Counted from the first letter of the stretch, positions 6,697 to 13,601 are shown. The stretch: 16,183 bases of DNA from an uncultured Opitutia bacterium (GCA_903895475.1 CAITUF010000076.1:1-16183); one strand, 5' to 3'. The notes: generated by a model from the sequence alone, not told the origin. Made by a program: numbers and translations.

Positions 6697-7916
6697 TGAG
6701 CGCAGAATCTGCAGACCCAACCGCCGCGCTCTACGAGCAGTATCTGGCCCGGAATTATGGGGCTCCGCCCGTCACGTTGGTGCGGGGCGAGGGGTCTCGC
6801 GTCTGGGACGCCGCTGATAAGTGTTACCTCGATTTCGCTACCGGGATTGCCGTGAACGCGCTGGGCCATGCCCACCCCGTTTGGGTCAAGCGGGTGAGTG
6901 AGCAGGCTGGGAAGCTGGTTCATGTCAGCAATCTCTACCGCAATGAGCCGCAAGGCCGTCTGGCCGCCGCGCTGAGCCATTATTGCGGTCCGGGTCGGGT
7001 CATCTTCTGTAACAGTGGTGCTGAGGCCAATGAAGGCCTCCTGAAGCTCGCTCGTTTGCATGGCCTACGGAAGTCCGGCACCGAAGGCACCTGCATCGGC
7101 GTCGTCGTCGCGGAGAAGGCTTTCCATGGGCGCACCTTTGGCGGCATGTCCGCCACACCGCAGGAGAAGATTCAAAAAGGCTTCCGGCCGTTACTGTCTG
7201 GTTTCACCGCCGCGCCGCTTAATGATTTAGCCGCGTGGGACAAGGCCATCGACGCCCAGACCACCGCGGCGGTGCTGGTCGAATCCATTCAAGGGGAGGG
7301 CGGTGTCTTCCCGGCGACGGCCGAGTTCCTGCAGGGTCTGCGTAAACTTTGCACGGAACGGAACGTTCTGCTGCTGATTGACGAAATTCAGTGCGGCATC
7401 GGCCGGACCGGTGATTTCTTTGCCTTTGAACGCGCTGGCGTGAAGCCCGATGCCATCGCCATGGCCAAGGGACTCGGCGGCGGTTTCCCCATCGGCGCTA
7501 TCTGGATGGCTCCTCCGCATGATACGCTTTTCCAGGCGGGCTCTCACGGGACGACCTTCGGCGGCGGCGCCCTGGCGGCTACCGCTGGCTTGGCTGTCCT
7601 GGAAGTCATCGAGTCTGAAAAGCTCCTCGCCAAGGTCACCGCGCAGTCCCCGGCTTGGCATGCCGCCCTGCGCGGCTTGGTAGCCTTGCGGCCCGACCTC
7701 GTTAAAGAGGTCCGTGGCACTGGCTATATGGTCGGCGTGGTCCTGACTGTTGATCCAGTTCCCGTTGTTACCGCCCTCCGCGACGCTGGTCTACTGACTG
7801 CACCCGCGGGTGGTGTCGCCGTCCGTTTATTGCCCCCCTTGGTGGCGACGGAGTCCGAGTTGGCGGAGTCCGTGGCGGTCCTGACGAAGGTGTTACGCGA
7901 CTGGAAGGTCGCTTAA
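6696..7916 (+). CDS. argD: Acetylornithine aminotransferase
   Basis: PLP-dependent class III aminotransferase converting N-acetylglutamate semialdehyde and glutamate to N-acetylornithine and 2-oxoglutarate. Of 406 residues, visible motifs are the N-terminal LDFATGIAVNALGHAHP and the phosphate-binding FCNSGAEANEGLLKLAR (104-120). FHGRTFGGMSATPQ follows, then LIDEIQCGIGRTG with D229 pairing to the PLP ring nitrogen. AIAMAKGLGGGFPIGA carries the Schiff-base lysine K258, and SHGTTFGGGALAATAG comes after it. Many ArgD enzymes also serve lysine synthesis as succinyl-diaminopimelate aminotransferase; this cannot be judged from sequence. Its start overlaps the argB stop by one base. Confidence 0.94.
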   Translation: MSAESADPTAALYEQYLARNYGAPPVTLVRGEGSRVWDAADKCYLDFATGIAVNALGHAHPVWVKRVSEQAGKLVHVSNLYRNEPQGRLAAALSHYCGPGRVIFCNSGAEANEGLLKLARLHGLRKSGTEGTCIGVVVAEKAFHGRTFGGMSATPQEKIQKGFRPLLSGFTAAPLNDLAAWDKAIDAQTTAAVLVESIQGEGGVFPATAEFLQGLRKLCTERNVLLLIDEIQCGIGRTGDFFAFERAGVKPDAIAMAKGLGGGFPIGAIWMAPPHDTLFQAGSHGTTFGGGALAATAGLAVLEVIESEKLLAKVTAQSPAWHAALRGLVALRPDLVKEVRGTGYMVGVVLTVDPVPVVTALRDAGLLTAPAGGVAVRLLPPLVATESELAESVAVLTKVLRDWKVA

Positions 7917-7983
7917 GCCCTTTCGTCACCTATTTTCCGCTGTCCAAACGGGTTTCCCCACCTATCTTTAAACGCTTTCCGAG

Positions 7984-8931
7984 ATGCGTCACTTCCTGAA
8001 GGAGACCGACCTTTCCGCCGCTGAAACTGCGACGGTGTTCGCCCAAGCGGCCGCGCTGAAGGCTGGTCGTGGCCGCACGACTCCCTCGGACCTCGCCCGC
8101 CAGTCGTGGGGCTTGATGTTTTTTAAGAAGAGTACCCGGACGCGTGTTTCCTTTCAGGTCGGCGTCCATGAGCTCGGTGGCCAGCCGGTCATGCTCAATG
8201 CCGATGACCTGCAGCTCTCGCGGGGCGAGACCGTGGCCGATACCGCCAAGGTCCTGTCACGCTACCTGCACGGCATGGTTATTCGTTGCCACGAGCACGC
8301 CCTCCTCGAGGAGTTTGCCCGTTGTGGTACGATGCCGATCGTCAATGCCTTGTCGGACTTCCTGCACCCGTGTCAGTTCATGACGGACATGTTCACGCTC
8401 GCGGAACGCTACGCGCCCGGTCGTCCGGAACAGTATGCTGCTTCGCTGAAGGGCAAGAAGGTCGCGTTCCTCGGTGACACCGCCTGCAACATGGCGAACT
8501 CGTTTGTGCTCGGTGGCGCCGCCCTCGGGGTGGAAATCGCTTTAGCCGGTCCTGCCGGCTACGAGCCTGGTGCTGAGATTCGCGCCCAACTTAAGGCGGA
8601 TGGCCTCAAGGAAACCTTCACCTTCACCACCGATGCCGCCGCGGCTGTGCGTGGCGCCGACATGGTCTATACGGATGTCTGGGTGAGCATGGGTATGGAG
8701 GCCGAGAAGGCCGAACGCCTGAAGCTCATGCAGCCTTATCAGGTCAATGCGCAGCTGCTGGCCCTCGCAAAGCCCAGTGCCTATTTCATGCACTGCCTCC
8801 CGGCGCACCCGGGCGAAGAGGTTTCCGCCGAGGTCTTGGCGAGCCCGCAGAGTATCATCTTTGACCAAGCCGAGAACCGCCTGCACGTGCAGAAGGCCAT
8901 CCTCGCGCACCTCGCCGCCCACCGCGGTTGA
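7984..8931 (+). CDS. argF: Ornithine carbamoyltransferase
   Basis: Joins ornithine and carbamoyl phosphate to citrulline. The 315-residue protein has the carbamoyl-phosphate motif KKSTRTRVSF (STRTR at 50-54), LQLSRGETVADTAKVLSRY (77-94) and FLHPCQ (127-132). In the second domain AFLGDTACNMANS, YTDVWVSMGMEAE and the ornithine-binding MHCLPAHPGEEV are visible, ending with IIFDQAENRLHVQKAIL. The HCLP cysteine is intact. N-acetyl- and N-succinylornithine carbamoyltransferases are the main alternatives. The presence of ArgJ, which delivers free ornithine, favours the ordinary enzyme. It lies 67 bases after argD, in a gap with a CACCTAT direct repeat but no clear promoter, and 18 bases before argG. 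Confidence 0.94.
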   Translation: MRHFLKETDLSAAETATVFAQAAALKAGRGRTTPSDLARQSWGLMFFKKSTRTRVSFQVGVHELGGQPVMLNADDLQLSRGETVADTAKVLSRYLHGMVIRCHEHALLEEFARCGTMPIVNALSDFLHPCQFMTDMFTLAERYAPGRPEQYAASLKGKKVAFLGDTACNMANSFVLGGAALGVEIALAGPAGYEPGAEIRAQLKADGLKETFTFTTDAAAAVRGADMVYTDVWVSMGMEAEKAERLKLMQPYQVNAQLLALAKPSAYFMHCLPAHPGEEVSAEVLASPQSIIFDQAENRLHVQKAILAHLAAHRG

Positions 8932-8949
8932 TTCCTTTACCCATACCAC

Positions 8950-10206
8950 ATGAGCAAGCAGAAGAAAATCGTCCTCGCCTATTCCGGCGGCCTCGACACC
9001 TCCGTCCTCCTTTCTTGGATCAAGGACAAGCATAACGCCGAGATGATCGCGTTCTGCGCCGACATCGGCCAAGAAGATGAACTCAAGGGCCTCAAGCAGA
9101 AGGCCATGAAGACGGGGGCCTCCAAGCTGTATATCGACGACCTCCAGGCCGAATTCGCCCGCGACTTCATCTATCCGATGATGCAGGCCGGCGCCATCTA
9201 CGAAGGCCAGTACTACCTCGGCACCTCCATCGCGCGGCCGCTCATCGCTAAGCGCATGGTCGAGATTGCCCGCAAGGAAGGCGCGACCGCCATCGCCCAC
9301 GGCGCCACTGGTAAGGGCAATGACCAGGTCCGCTTCGAACTGACCTGCGCCGCCCTGGCCCCTGACCTGGAAATCATCGCACCTTGGCGCAATGAGGCCT
9401 TCCGCAAGGACTTCCCGGGCCGCGCCGAGATGATCGCCTATTGCGCTGACCATAAAATCCCTGTCGAGGCTAGCGCCAAGAAGCCTTACTCCTCGGACCG
9501 TAATCTCCTGCACATCTCCTACGAAGCCGGCATTCTCGAAGACCCTTGGATGGATGCGTTTGCGCCCGCCAATAAGGCGATGTTCAAACTCTCGGTTTCG
9601 CCCGAAGATGCGCCGAATAAGCCAGAGTACGTCGAACTGGAGTTCCGCCAGGGCGATTGCATCGCCGTCAACGGCAAGAAGCTCGATCCCCTCGGCGTCA
9701 TGCGCACGCTCAATAAGCTCGGCGGCCGCCATGGCGTCGGCCGCGTTGACATGGTCGAGAACCGTTTTGTCGGCATGAAGAGCCGCGGCGTCTACGAGAC
9801 CCCCGGTGGCACCATCCTGCACTTCGCCCATCGTCAGATCGAGTCGCTCACCATGGACCGCGAGGTCATGCACCTGCGCGATTCGCTCGTCCCGCGCTAC
9901 GCGACTCTCGTCTACAACGGCTTCTGGTATGCCCCCGAGCGCCTCGCGCTTCAGGCCCTCATCACTGAGTCGCAGCGCAACGTCACCGGCACGGTCCGGG
10001 TGAAGCTCTACAAGGGCGGCACGTACGTCGCTGGCCGGAAGAGCCCGCGTTCGCTCTACAACCCGCACATCGCCACGATGGAGGCGGATCCGACCAAGGC
10101 CTACAATCAGGACGACGCTACCGGTTTCATTCGTCTCAACGGCCTGCGCCTGCGCGTGAATTCGAAGGTCAACGGCGTTGCCAATCTCAGTAAGACGGTT
10201 CGCTAA
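8950..10206 (+). CDS. argG: Argininosuccinate synthase
   Basis: ATP-dependent condensation of citrulline and aspartate to argininosuccinate. The 418-residue protein starts with the N-type ATP pyrophosphatase loop VLAYSGGLDTSVLLSW (AYSGGLDTS at 10-18). It carries YYLGTSIARPLIAK, AIAHGATGKGNDQVRFE (citrulline/aspartate site), KKPYSSDRNLLHISYEAGILEDP, GRHGVGRVDMVENRFVGMKSRGVYETPGG and KLYKGG. All are hallmarks of ArgG, and the length is slightly above the usual 400. It closes the arginine cluster; a terminator starts 20 bases after its stop. No argH follows, so argininosuccinate lyase must be elsewhere. A 594-codon open frame on the opposite strand is a shadow of this gene. Confidence 0.97.
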   Translation: MSKQKKIVLAYSGGLDTSVLLSWIKDKHNAEMIAFCADIGQEDELKGLKQKAMKTGASKLYIDDLQAEFARDFIYPMMQAGAIYEGQYYLGTSIARPLIAKRMVEIARKEGATAIAHGATGKGNDQVRFELTCAALAPDLEIIAPWRNEAFRKDFPGRAEMIAYCADHKIPVEASAKKPYSSDRNLLHISYEAGILEDPWMDAFAPANKAMFKLSVSPEDAPNKPEYVELEFRQGDCIAVNGKKLDPLGVMRTLNKLGGRHGVGRVDMVENRFVGMKSRGVYETPGGTILHFAHRQIESLTMDREVMHLRDSLVPRYATLVYNGFWYAPERLALQALITESQRNVTGTVRVKLYKGGTYVAGRKSPRSLYNPHIATMEADPTKAYNQDDATGFIRLNGLRLRVNSKVNGVANLSKTVR

Positions 10207-10225
10207 GGCTAAGAGAGACAAAGAT

Positions 10226-10260
10226 AGCAGGGCGTCCCGGTCGGGACGCCCTGCTTGTTT
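10226..10260 (+). terminator. Intrinsic terminator of the arginine cluster (possibly bidirectional)
   Basis: A perfect 13-bp stem (AGCAGGGCGTCCC at 10226-10238 with GGGACGCCCTGCT at 10243-10255) has a GGTC loop and is followed by TGTTTTAAA. Read on the minus strand the same hairpin lies just beyond the tRNA-Cys 3' end and is followed by ATCTTTGTC. It may therefore also stop tRNA transcripts, although that T-run is poor. Confidence 0.9.
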
Positions 10261-10265
10261 TAAAT

Positions 10266-10340
10266 TGGAGGCGCGGGTCGGAATTGAACCGACGCATGGG
10301 GCTTTTGCAGAGCCCGGCCTTACCACTTGGCTACCGCGCC
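10266..10340 (-). tRNA. tRNA-Cys (anticodon GCA), CCA encoded
   Basis: On the minus strand the sequence folds as a full cloverleaf. The acceptor stem is GGCGCGG/CCGCGCC, the D stem GCC/GGC, the anticodon stem GGGCT/AGCCC with loop CTGCAAA (anticodon GCA), the variable loop CATGC, and the T stem GTCGG/CCGAC with loop TTCAATT. Discriminator base T73 is the identity element for cysteine, and CCA is encoded at 10268-10266. It is convergent with argG. A weak upstream promoter may be TTGAAA at 10386-10381 (minus strand), but the -10 position reads only AGCGTA or GCGTAA. Mature length without CCA is 72. Confidence 0.97.
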
Positions 10341-10430
10341 TAACAGACTGAAGCCCTTACGCTGTCCAGCAGAGTCCGCCTTTCAAGGGTTTTTGTGCGA
10401 GGGCTTCCCTTTCCCTGAAACTTGGCCTAG

Positions 10431-10438
10431 AAGGAAGG
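10431..10438 (+). promoter_or_regulatory. Possible ribosome-binding site of ispF
   Basis: AAGGAAGG lies immediately before the ispF ATG at 10440. Its best Shine-Dalgarno-like core (AAGGA) leaves only about four bases of spacing, which is short. It is noted because almost every other gene here has no purine-rich motif at all. The 10341-10439 gap shows no convincing promoter for ispF. Confidence 0.4.
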
Positions 10439-10439
10439 C

Positions 10440-10928
10440 ATGTCCCAGCCACCTTTCCGCGTCGGCCTCGGTTACGACATCCACCCCTTGGTGGCCGGTC
10501 GCCCCTGTATCTTGGGTGGGGTGAAGATTCCCTCGGACGTCGGTCCGGACGGCCATTCCGACGCCGACGTCTTGCTGCATGCCGTGGCGGACGCGATTTT
10601 TGGCGCGGCTGGCCTGCGTGACATTGGGCACTATTTCCCCAACAACGATGCCGCCCTTGCCGGGATGGATTCAGCGATCATCGCCCGTCGGGCGGTAGCC
10701 GAGGCAGCTGCCCTGGGTTGGAAGGTCGGTAATGTGGATTTGGTACTCATCGGAGAGCGTCCGAAAATCATGGCGTATGTGCCAGAGATTCGCGCAAGCG
10801 TGGCGGGGATCCTTGGAATCGAGGCCTCCCAGGTGGGCATTAAGGCGACCACGAATGAGGGGATGGACGCCTTGGGGCAGGGTAAGGGCTTAGCGGTTCA
10901 GGCCATTTGCCTTATTTATAGGGGTTAA
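10440..10928 (+). CDS. ispF: 2-C-methyl-D-erythritol 2,4-cyclodiphosphate synthase
   Basis: Fifth enzyme of the MEP isoprenoid pathway: it cyclises CDP-methylerythritol 2-phosphate, releasing CMP, as a homotrimer. The 162-residue protein shows VGLGYDIHPL with metal ligands D13 and H15, then GHSDADVLLHAVADAIFGAAGL with H47, the third zinc ligand. DIGHYFP, VGNVDLVLIGERPKI and the C-terminal KATTNEGMDALGQGKGLAVQA block follow. Numbering is shifted by five from E. coli IspF (D8, H10, H42). No ispD is adjacent. The stop codon lies inside a 10-bp tandem duplication, and an ATG directly abuts it (TAAATG). Confidence 0.96.
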   Translation: MSQPPFRVGLGYDIHPLVAGRPCILGGVKIPSDVGPDGHSDADVLLHAVADAIFGAAGLRDIGHYFPNNDAALAGMDSAIIARRAVAEAAALGWKVGNVDLVLIGERPKIMAYVPEIRASVAGILGIEASQVGIKATTNEGMDALGQGKGLAVQAICLIYRG

Positions 10929-10940
10929 ATGGGGTTAAAT
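10921..10940 (+). repeat. Perfect 10-bp tandem duplication across the ispF stop
   Basis: GGGGTTAAAT occurs twice in direct succession (10921-10930 and 10931-10940). The first copy contains the ispF stop at 10926-10928. The junction of the two copies creates an ATG at 10929-10931 that opens a 16-codon frame. Confidence 0.9.
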
Positions 10941-10979
10941 TGGCGTTTTTTAGGCTTTCTTGCTTGTCAGAGGGGCTGA
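10929..10979 (+). CDS. Possible 16-codon leader ORF between ispF and ndk
   Basis: The ATG at 10929 directly follows the ispF stop (TAAATG) and opens a frame reading MGLNWRFLGFLACQRG before TGA at 10977-10979. Such abutting stop-start sites can support reinitiation. A frame this short can easily occur by chance, and it has no separate Shine-Dalgarno. Its last codons overlap the left arm of a helix that competes with the one covering the ndk ribosome-binding site, which is why it is listed. No function is known. Confidence 0.2.
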   Translation: MGLNWRFLGFLACQRG

Positions 10980-11014
10980 AAATCTAAAGACTGAACAACC
11001 CCTCTCATTGAGGG
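10969..11014 (+). promoter_or_regulatory. Candidate alternative-helix leader of ndk
   Basis: CCCCTCT at 10999-11005 can pair perfectly with AGAGGGG at 10969-10975 (seven pairs, loop of 23). Alternatively its inner CCCTC at 11000-11004 can pair with GAGGG at 11010-11014 (five pairs, loop of 5). The second helix would cover the Shine-Dalgarno of ndk and the first would free it, so the two are mutually exclusive. It matches no riboswitch class I recognise. Chance is possible with such short G/C runs. Confidence 0.3.
11010..11014 (+). promoter_or_regulatory. Shine-Dalgarno of ndk
   Basis: GAGGG lies seven bases before the ndk ATG at 11022, the best-placed ribosome-binding site in the window. It is also the 3' arm of a small hairpin with CCCTC at 11000-11004. 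Confidence 0.65.
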
Positions 11015-11021
11015 TAACGCT

Positions 11022-11456
11022 ATGGAACAGACCCTCATCATTTTAAAGCCCGACTGCATGGACCTCCGCCTTTGCGGGACCGTCTTGGCTCGCTTTGAAG
11101 CCGCCGGCTTCAACGTCCAAGCCTGCAAGTTGGCCCAGCTGACCTCGGCCCAGCTCCGTGAACACTACGCCCACGTCGCTGACAAGCCCTTCTATCCGGA
11201 AATCGAGGCCTTCATGTCCTCCCGTCCGGTCATCATCGCTGTCCTCAGCGGCGATAACGTCATCACCCGCGTCCGCGAACTCTTAGGCCCGACGAACTCT
11301 AAGGTCGCCCCGAAGGGGACGATCCGTGGCGATTTCGGCACCGAGATGATGCGTAATATTTGCCACGCTTCGGACAGCCCCGAAGCCGCCGCCGCCGAGA
11401 TTCGTCGCTTCTTCCGTACGGAAGAGGTTTTCGCTCCGTCCGCCGTTCGTATTTAA
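11022..11456 (+). CDS. ndk: Nucleoside diphosphate kinase
   Basis: Moves the gamma-phosphate of ATP to other nucleoside diphosphates by a phosphohistidine ping-pong mechanism, keeping NTP and dNTP pools balanced. The 144-residue protein shows the N-terminal LIILKPD with K9, RFEAAGFNVQACKLAQLT and the HYAHVADKPFYPEIEAFM segment (Kpn-loop region comes next). GPTNSKVAPKGTIRGDFG follows, and the active site RNICHASDSPEAAAAEI has catalytic H115. The usual signature is N-x-x-H-G/A-S-D; here a Cys precedes the His, an acceptable variant. It stands alone between the ispF gap and a strong terminator. Confidence 0.96.
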   Translation: MEQTLIILKPDCMDLRLCGTVLARFEAAGFNVQACKLAQLTSAQLREHYAHVADKPFYPEIEAFMSSRPVIIAVLSGDNVITRVRELLGPTNSKVAPKGTIRGDFGTEMMRNICHASDSPEAAAAEIRRFFRTEEVFAPSAVRI

Positions 11457-11480
11457 TTTTCCCTGGATCGTATCGTTGGG

Positions 11481-11516
11481 CAGCCCACCGGCTTCGGCTT
11501 GGTGGGCTGTTTCTTT
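11481..11516 (+). terminator. Intrinsic terminator of ndk
   Basis: A long stem (11481-11492 with 11497-11509, one bulged T and one G-U pair) carries a UUCG tetraloop. It contains CAGCCCACC/GGTGGGCTG and is followed by TTTCTTT. It starts 24 bases after the ndk stop. Confidence 0.88.
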
Positions 11517-11567
11517 GGTGGCGGTCACGAGGCTTGCCCGGCGGGATCGGAAGGGTAGTTTGGCGTC

Positions 11568-12242
11568 GTGACGATTCACTGCCCTGCGTGTGGCCTCCCG
11601 ATTTTGCCAACGGAAATTACTCCGGCGGGTGACTTGGCGTATTGCCGTCTTTGTGAACGCACCTCGACCGTCGACGCCTGCCGTGCGGCGAAGCCTTTGG
11701 CGCAGCACCCAGCATCGTCGGAGACCCCGCCCAAGGGCCTCCAGTTGACGGAAAACCTGACGGGTTTCCAGGTCGTGCTCTCGACCGCGAGTTGGGTCGC
11801 GTTGATTATTTGGCCGTTTATGTTGGTCTGGGCGGGTGGGTCGCTCGGCGGCATTTACGGCAGGCAGATCAAGTCTGGGGAGTTCAATTGGCTGATGTCG
11901 CTTTTCGGCCTCCCGTTCCTAGCTGGCACCGTCGTCCTTTTCGGTGTCGCCTTCATGTCGACCTTTGGCCGGGTCATCGTCGAGTCCGGCCAAGATGGGC
12001 TCCTGCGTATTCGGAAGGGTGGCCTTGGGCTTTATTGGACGAAGTCGGCGGCGTGGATGGACGTCGTTTCGGCCGAGGTGGTAGAGGAGACCAGGCGCCG
12101 CAAAGGTAGTTATACCACCAGCTACGCGTGCGTCTTGAAATTACGGCAGGGCGACCCCTTGAAAGTAGGAACCAGTACAGACCGGGAGCAGGCGGCTTGG
12201 CTGGCCCGCTACTTGGCTGGACGAATTTTCCTACGCCGATGA
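11568..12242 (+). CDS. Uncharacterised zinc-ribbon protein with two membrane helices
   Basis: I do not recognise this 224-residue protein as a named family. It starts with GTG; the next in-frame ATG would remove the first zinc-binding pair, so GTG at 11568 is favoured. A purine run GGAAGGG sits 12 bases upstream. Residues 5-8 (CPAC) and 26-29 (CRLC) form a four-cysteine zinc ribbon. A Pro/Ser-rich linker leads to two hydrophobic segments at about 69-89 and 108-132. The C-terminal 90 residues are soluble and beta-rich, with a pattern like small bacterial PH-type domains: GRVIVESGQDGLLRIRKG, then WMDVVSAEVVEE, then VLKLRQGDPLKVG, ending in a helix AAWLARYLAGRI. Likely an inner-membrane protein with both ends cytoplasmic. 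It lies 44 bases before serS and after the ndk terminator, so it may share a transcript with serS. Base composition is like its neighbours. Confidence 0.8.
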   Translation: MTIHCPACGLPILPTEITPAGDLAYCRLCERTSTVDACRAAKPLAQHPASSETPPKGLQLTENLTGFQVVLSTASWVALIIWPFMLVWAGGSLGGIYGRQIKSGEFNWLMSLFGLPFLAGTVVLFGVAFMSTFGRVIVESGQDGLLRIRKGGLGLYWTKSAAWMDVVSAEVVEETRRRKGSYTTSYACVLKLRQGDPLKVGTSTDREQAAWLARYLAGRIFLRR

Positions 12243-12286
12243 CTTCCCCGTTGCCCTTGGGCGGGTGAATTGGGCAAAGTCGGCCC

Positions 12287-13555
12287 ATGCTGGATCCTAA
12301 GTTCCTTCGCGAAAACATCGACCTCGTCCGCCAGGGCATCGCCCGGAAGAAATTCCAAGTCGACCTCGACGCCGTTTTGGCCGCCGATGAAGCCCGCCGC
12401 CATGCGGTGGCCGAATTCGAAGTCGCTCGTTCCGCCCAGAATGCTGCGAACAAAGAGATGGCCGCTTTGCCCAAGGGCTCGCCCGAGTTCCAGGCTAAGG
12501 TGGTCGAGATGAAGACGGCCTCCGCCAAGGTGAAGGAGCTCGAGAAGAAAGTTTCGGAGGTCGAAGAGCAGATGAAAGCCGTCGCCCTTTCCGTCCCGAA
12601 TATTCCTCACGATTCTGTGCCCGAAGGCCGCACCGAAGCCGACAATCAGGTCGTCGCTACCTGGGGCGACCCCGCCCAGCTGGTCTCCGCCGCCGCTAAG
12701 GCACACTGGGATATCGCTTGGTTCAATAAGGCCATCGATTTCGAGCGCGGCGTGAAGGTCACCGGCGCAGGCTTCCCGTTCTACGTCGGCGACATGGCCC
12801 GCCTCGTTCGCGCGCTCATCCAATACTTCCTCGAGGAGGCTGGCAGCAACGGCTACACCGAAGTCCACGCCCCCTTGATGGTGAACGCCGCCAGCGCGAC
12901 TGCCACCGGCCAGCTGCCGGACAAAGAAGGCCAGATGTATCATGCGCAGACGGATGATTTCTATATGATCCCGACGGCGGAGGTGCCGGTGACGAACTTC
13001 TTCCGCGATGAGATCCTCGATGAGGCCTCCTTGCCGATGAAGCGTTGCGGTTACACGCCGTGCTTCCGTCGCGAAGCCGGTAGCTGGGGTGCGCACGTGC
13101 GTGGCCTCAATCGCCTGCACCAGTTCGATAAGGTCGAACTCGTGAAGTGGGTCCACCCCGACCAATCCTTTGCTGAACTCGAGCTCCTCCGCGGTGACGC
13201 CGAGCGCTTGCTGCAGAAACTGAATCTCCCTTACCGCGTGCTTTTGATCTGCGCGGGCGACATCGGTTTCTCGCACAGCAAGCAATACGACCTCGAAGTC
13301 TGGGCTGGTGGCCAGAAGCGCTGGCTCGAGGTTTCGAGCTGCTCCAACTTCACCGACTTCCAGGCCCGCCGCGCGGGCATACGCTTCCGTCCAAAGGATG
13401 GGAAACCCGAGTTCGTCCACACCCTCAACGGCTCTGGCCTCGGCTTGCCGCGCGTTCTGGCAGCGATCCTCGAGAACAACCTGCAGCCCGACGGCACCGT
13501 GCGCGTCCCCGAGGCCTTGCGTCGCTGGTACGGTAAGGAAACCTTGTCTTTCTAA
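12287..13555 (+). CDS. serS: Seryl-tRNA synthetase
   Basis: Charges tRNA-Ser (and tRNA-Sec where present) with serine; class II synthetase, cytoplasmic dimer. Of 422 residues, roughly 30-100 form the antiparallel coiled-coil arm that grips the long variable arm of tRNA-Ser (Ala/Lys/Glu-rich, KVKELEKKVSEVEEQMKAV). The catalytic core shows IPTAEVPVTNFFRDEIL with the serine-binding TAE (230-232). Motif 2 is FRREAGSWGAHVRGLNRLHQFDKVE (from 260) and motif 3 is NGSGLGLPRVLAAILE with R389. Motif 2 has REAG where SEAG is common, and motif 3 has GLGLPR in place of GLAVGR, both tolerated variants. No Shine-Dalgarno precedes the ATG. No terminator follows before tilS. Confidence 0.96.
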   Translation: MLDPKFLRENIDLVRQGIARKKFQVDLDAVLAADEARRHAVAEFEVARSAQNAANKEMAALPKGSPEFQAKVVEMKTASAKVKELEKKVSEVEEQMKAVALSVPNIPHDSVPEGRTEADNQVVATWGDPAQLVSAAAKAHWDIAWFNKAIDFERGVKVTGAGFPFYVGDMARLVRALIQYFLEEAGSNGYTEVHAPLMVNAASATATGQLPDKEGQMYHAQTDDFYMIPTAEVPVTNFFRDEILDEASLPMKRCGYTPCFRREAGSWGAHVRGLNRLHQFDKVELVKWVHPDQSFAELELLRGDAERLLQKLNLPYRVLLICAGDIGFSHSKQYDLEVWAGGQKRWLEVSSCSNFTDFQARRAGIRFRPKDGKPEFVHTLNGSGLGLPRVLAAILENNLQPDGTVRVPEALRRWYGKETLSF

Positions 13556-13567
13556 GGTCGCTTTAGG

Positions 13568-13595
13568 TTGGCAGGACAGGGCGGTCGGCTATGTT
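13568..13595 (+). promoter_or_regulatory. Candidate promoter of tilS
   Basis: TTGGCA at 13568-13573 (five of six) and TATGTT at 13590-13595 (four of six) are separated by 16 bases in the serS-tilS gap. Transcription from here would begin near 13602, exactly at an in-frame GTG, so the tilS message could be leaderless. Confidence 0.4.
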
Positions 13596-13601
13596 TGTTT
13601 C

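Noticed and set aside
5761..7939. Shared TATTTTCCG in the gaps before argB (5761-5769) and argF (7931-7939), and CACCTAT repeated at 7927-7933 and 7959-7965
   Set aside because: Short T/C-rich words in AT-richer gaps; no third copy before argC and no symmetry, so not enough for an operator call.
8542..10326. A 594-codon open frame on the minus strand, the longest ORF in the window
   Set aside because: It lies opposite argF/argG and the tRNA-Cys, which are certain genes. Its Arg/Asp/Val/Gly-rich translation has no recognisable motif. GC-rich third positions leave long antisense frames open.
10902..10951. Possible ispF terminator: GCCATTT pairing with AAATTGGC before a six-T run
   Set aside because: The stem is seven pairs with a bulge and a loop near 28 bases, far weaker than the other terminators in this window.
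12209..13420. A 403-codon minus-strand frame opposite serS, and similar 200-310 codon frames opposite icd, argC and argB
   Set aside because: All are shadows of well-supported plus-strand enzymes, with low-complexity translations and no plausible start context.
13308..13601. N-terminal extension of tilS reaching back into serS
   Set aside because: The frame is open, but it overlaps the conserved 3' third of serS and its translation is Ser/Arg/Ala-rich noise. TilS proteins begin shortly before the SGGxDS loop.
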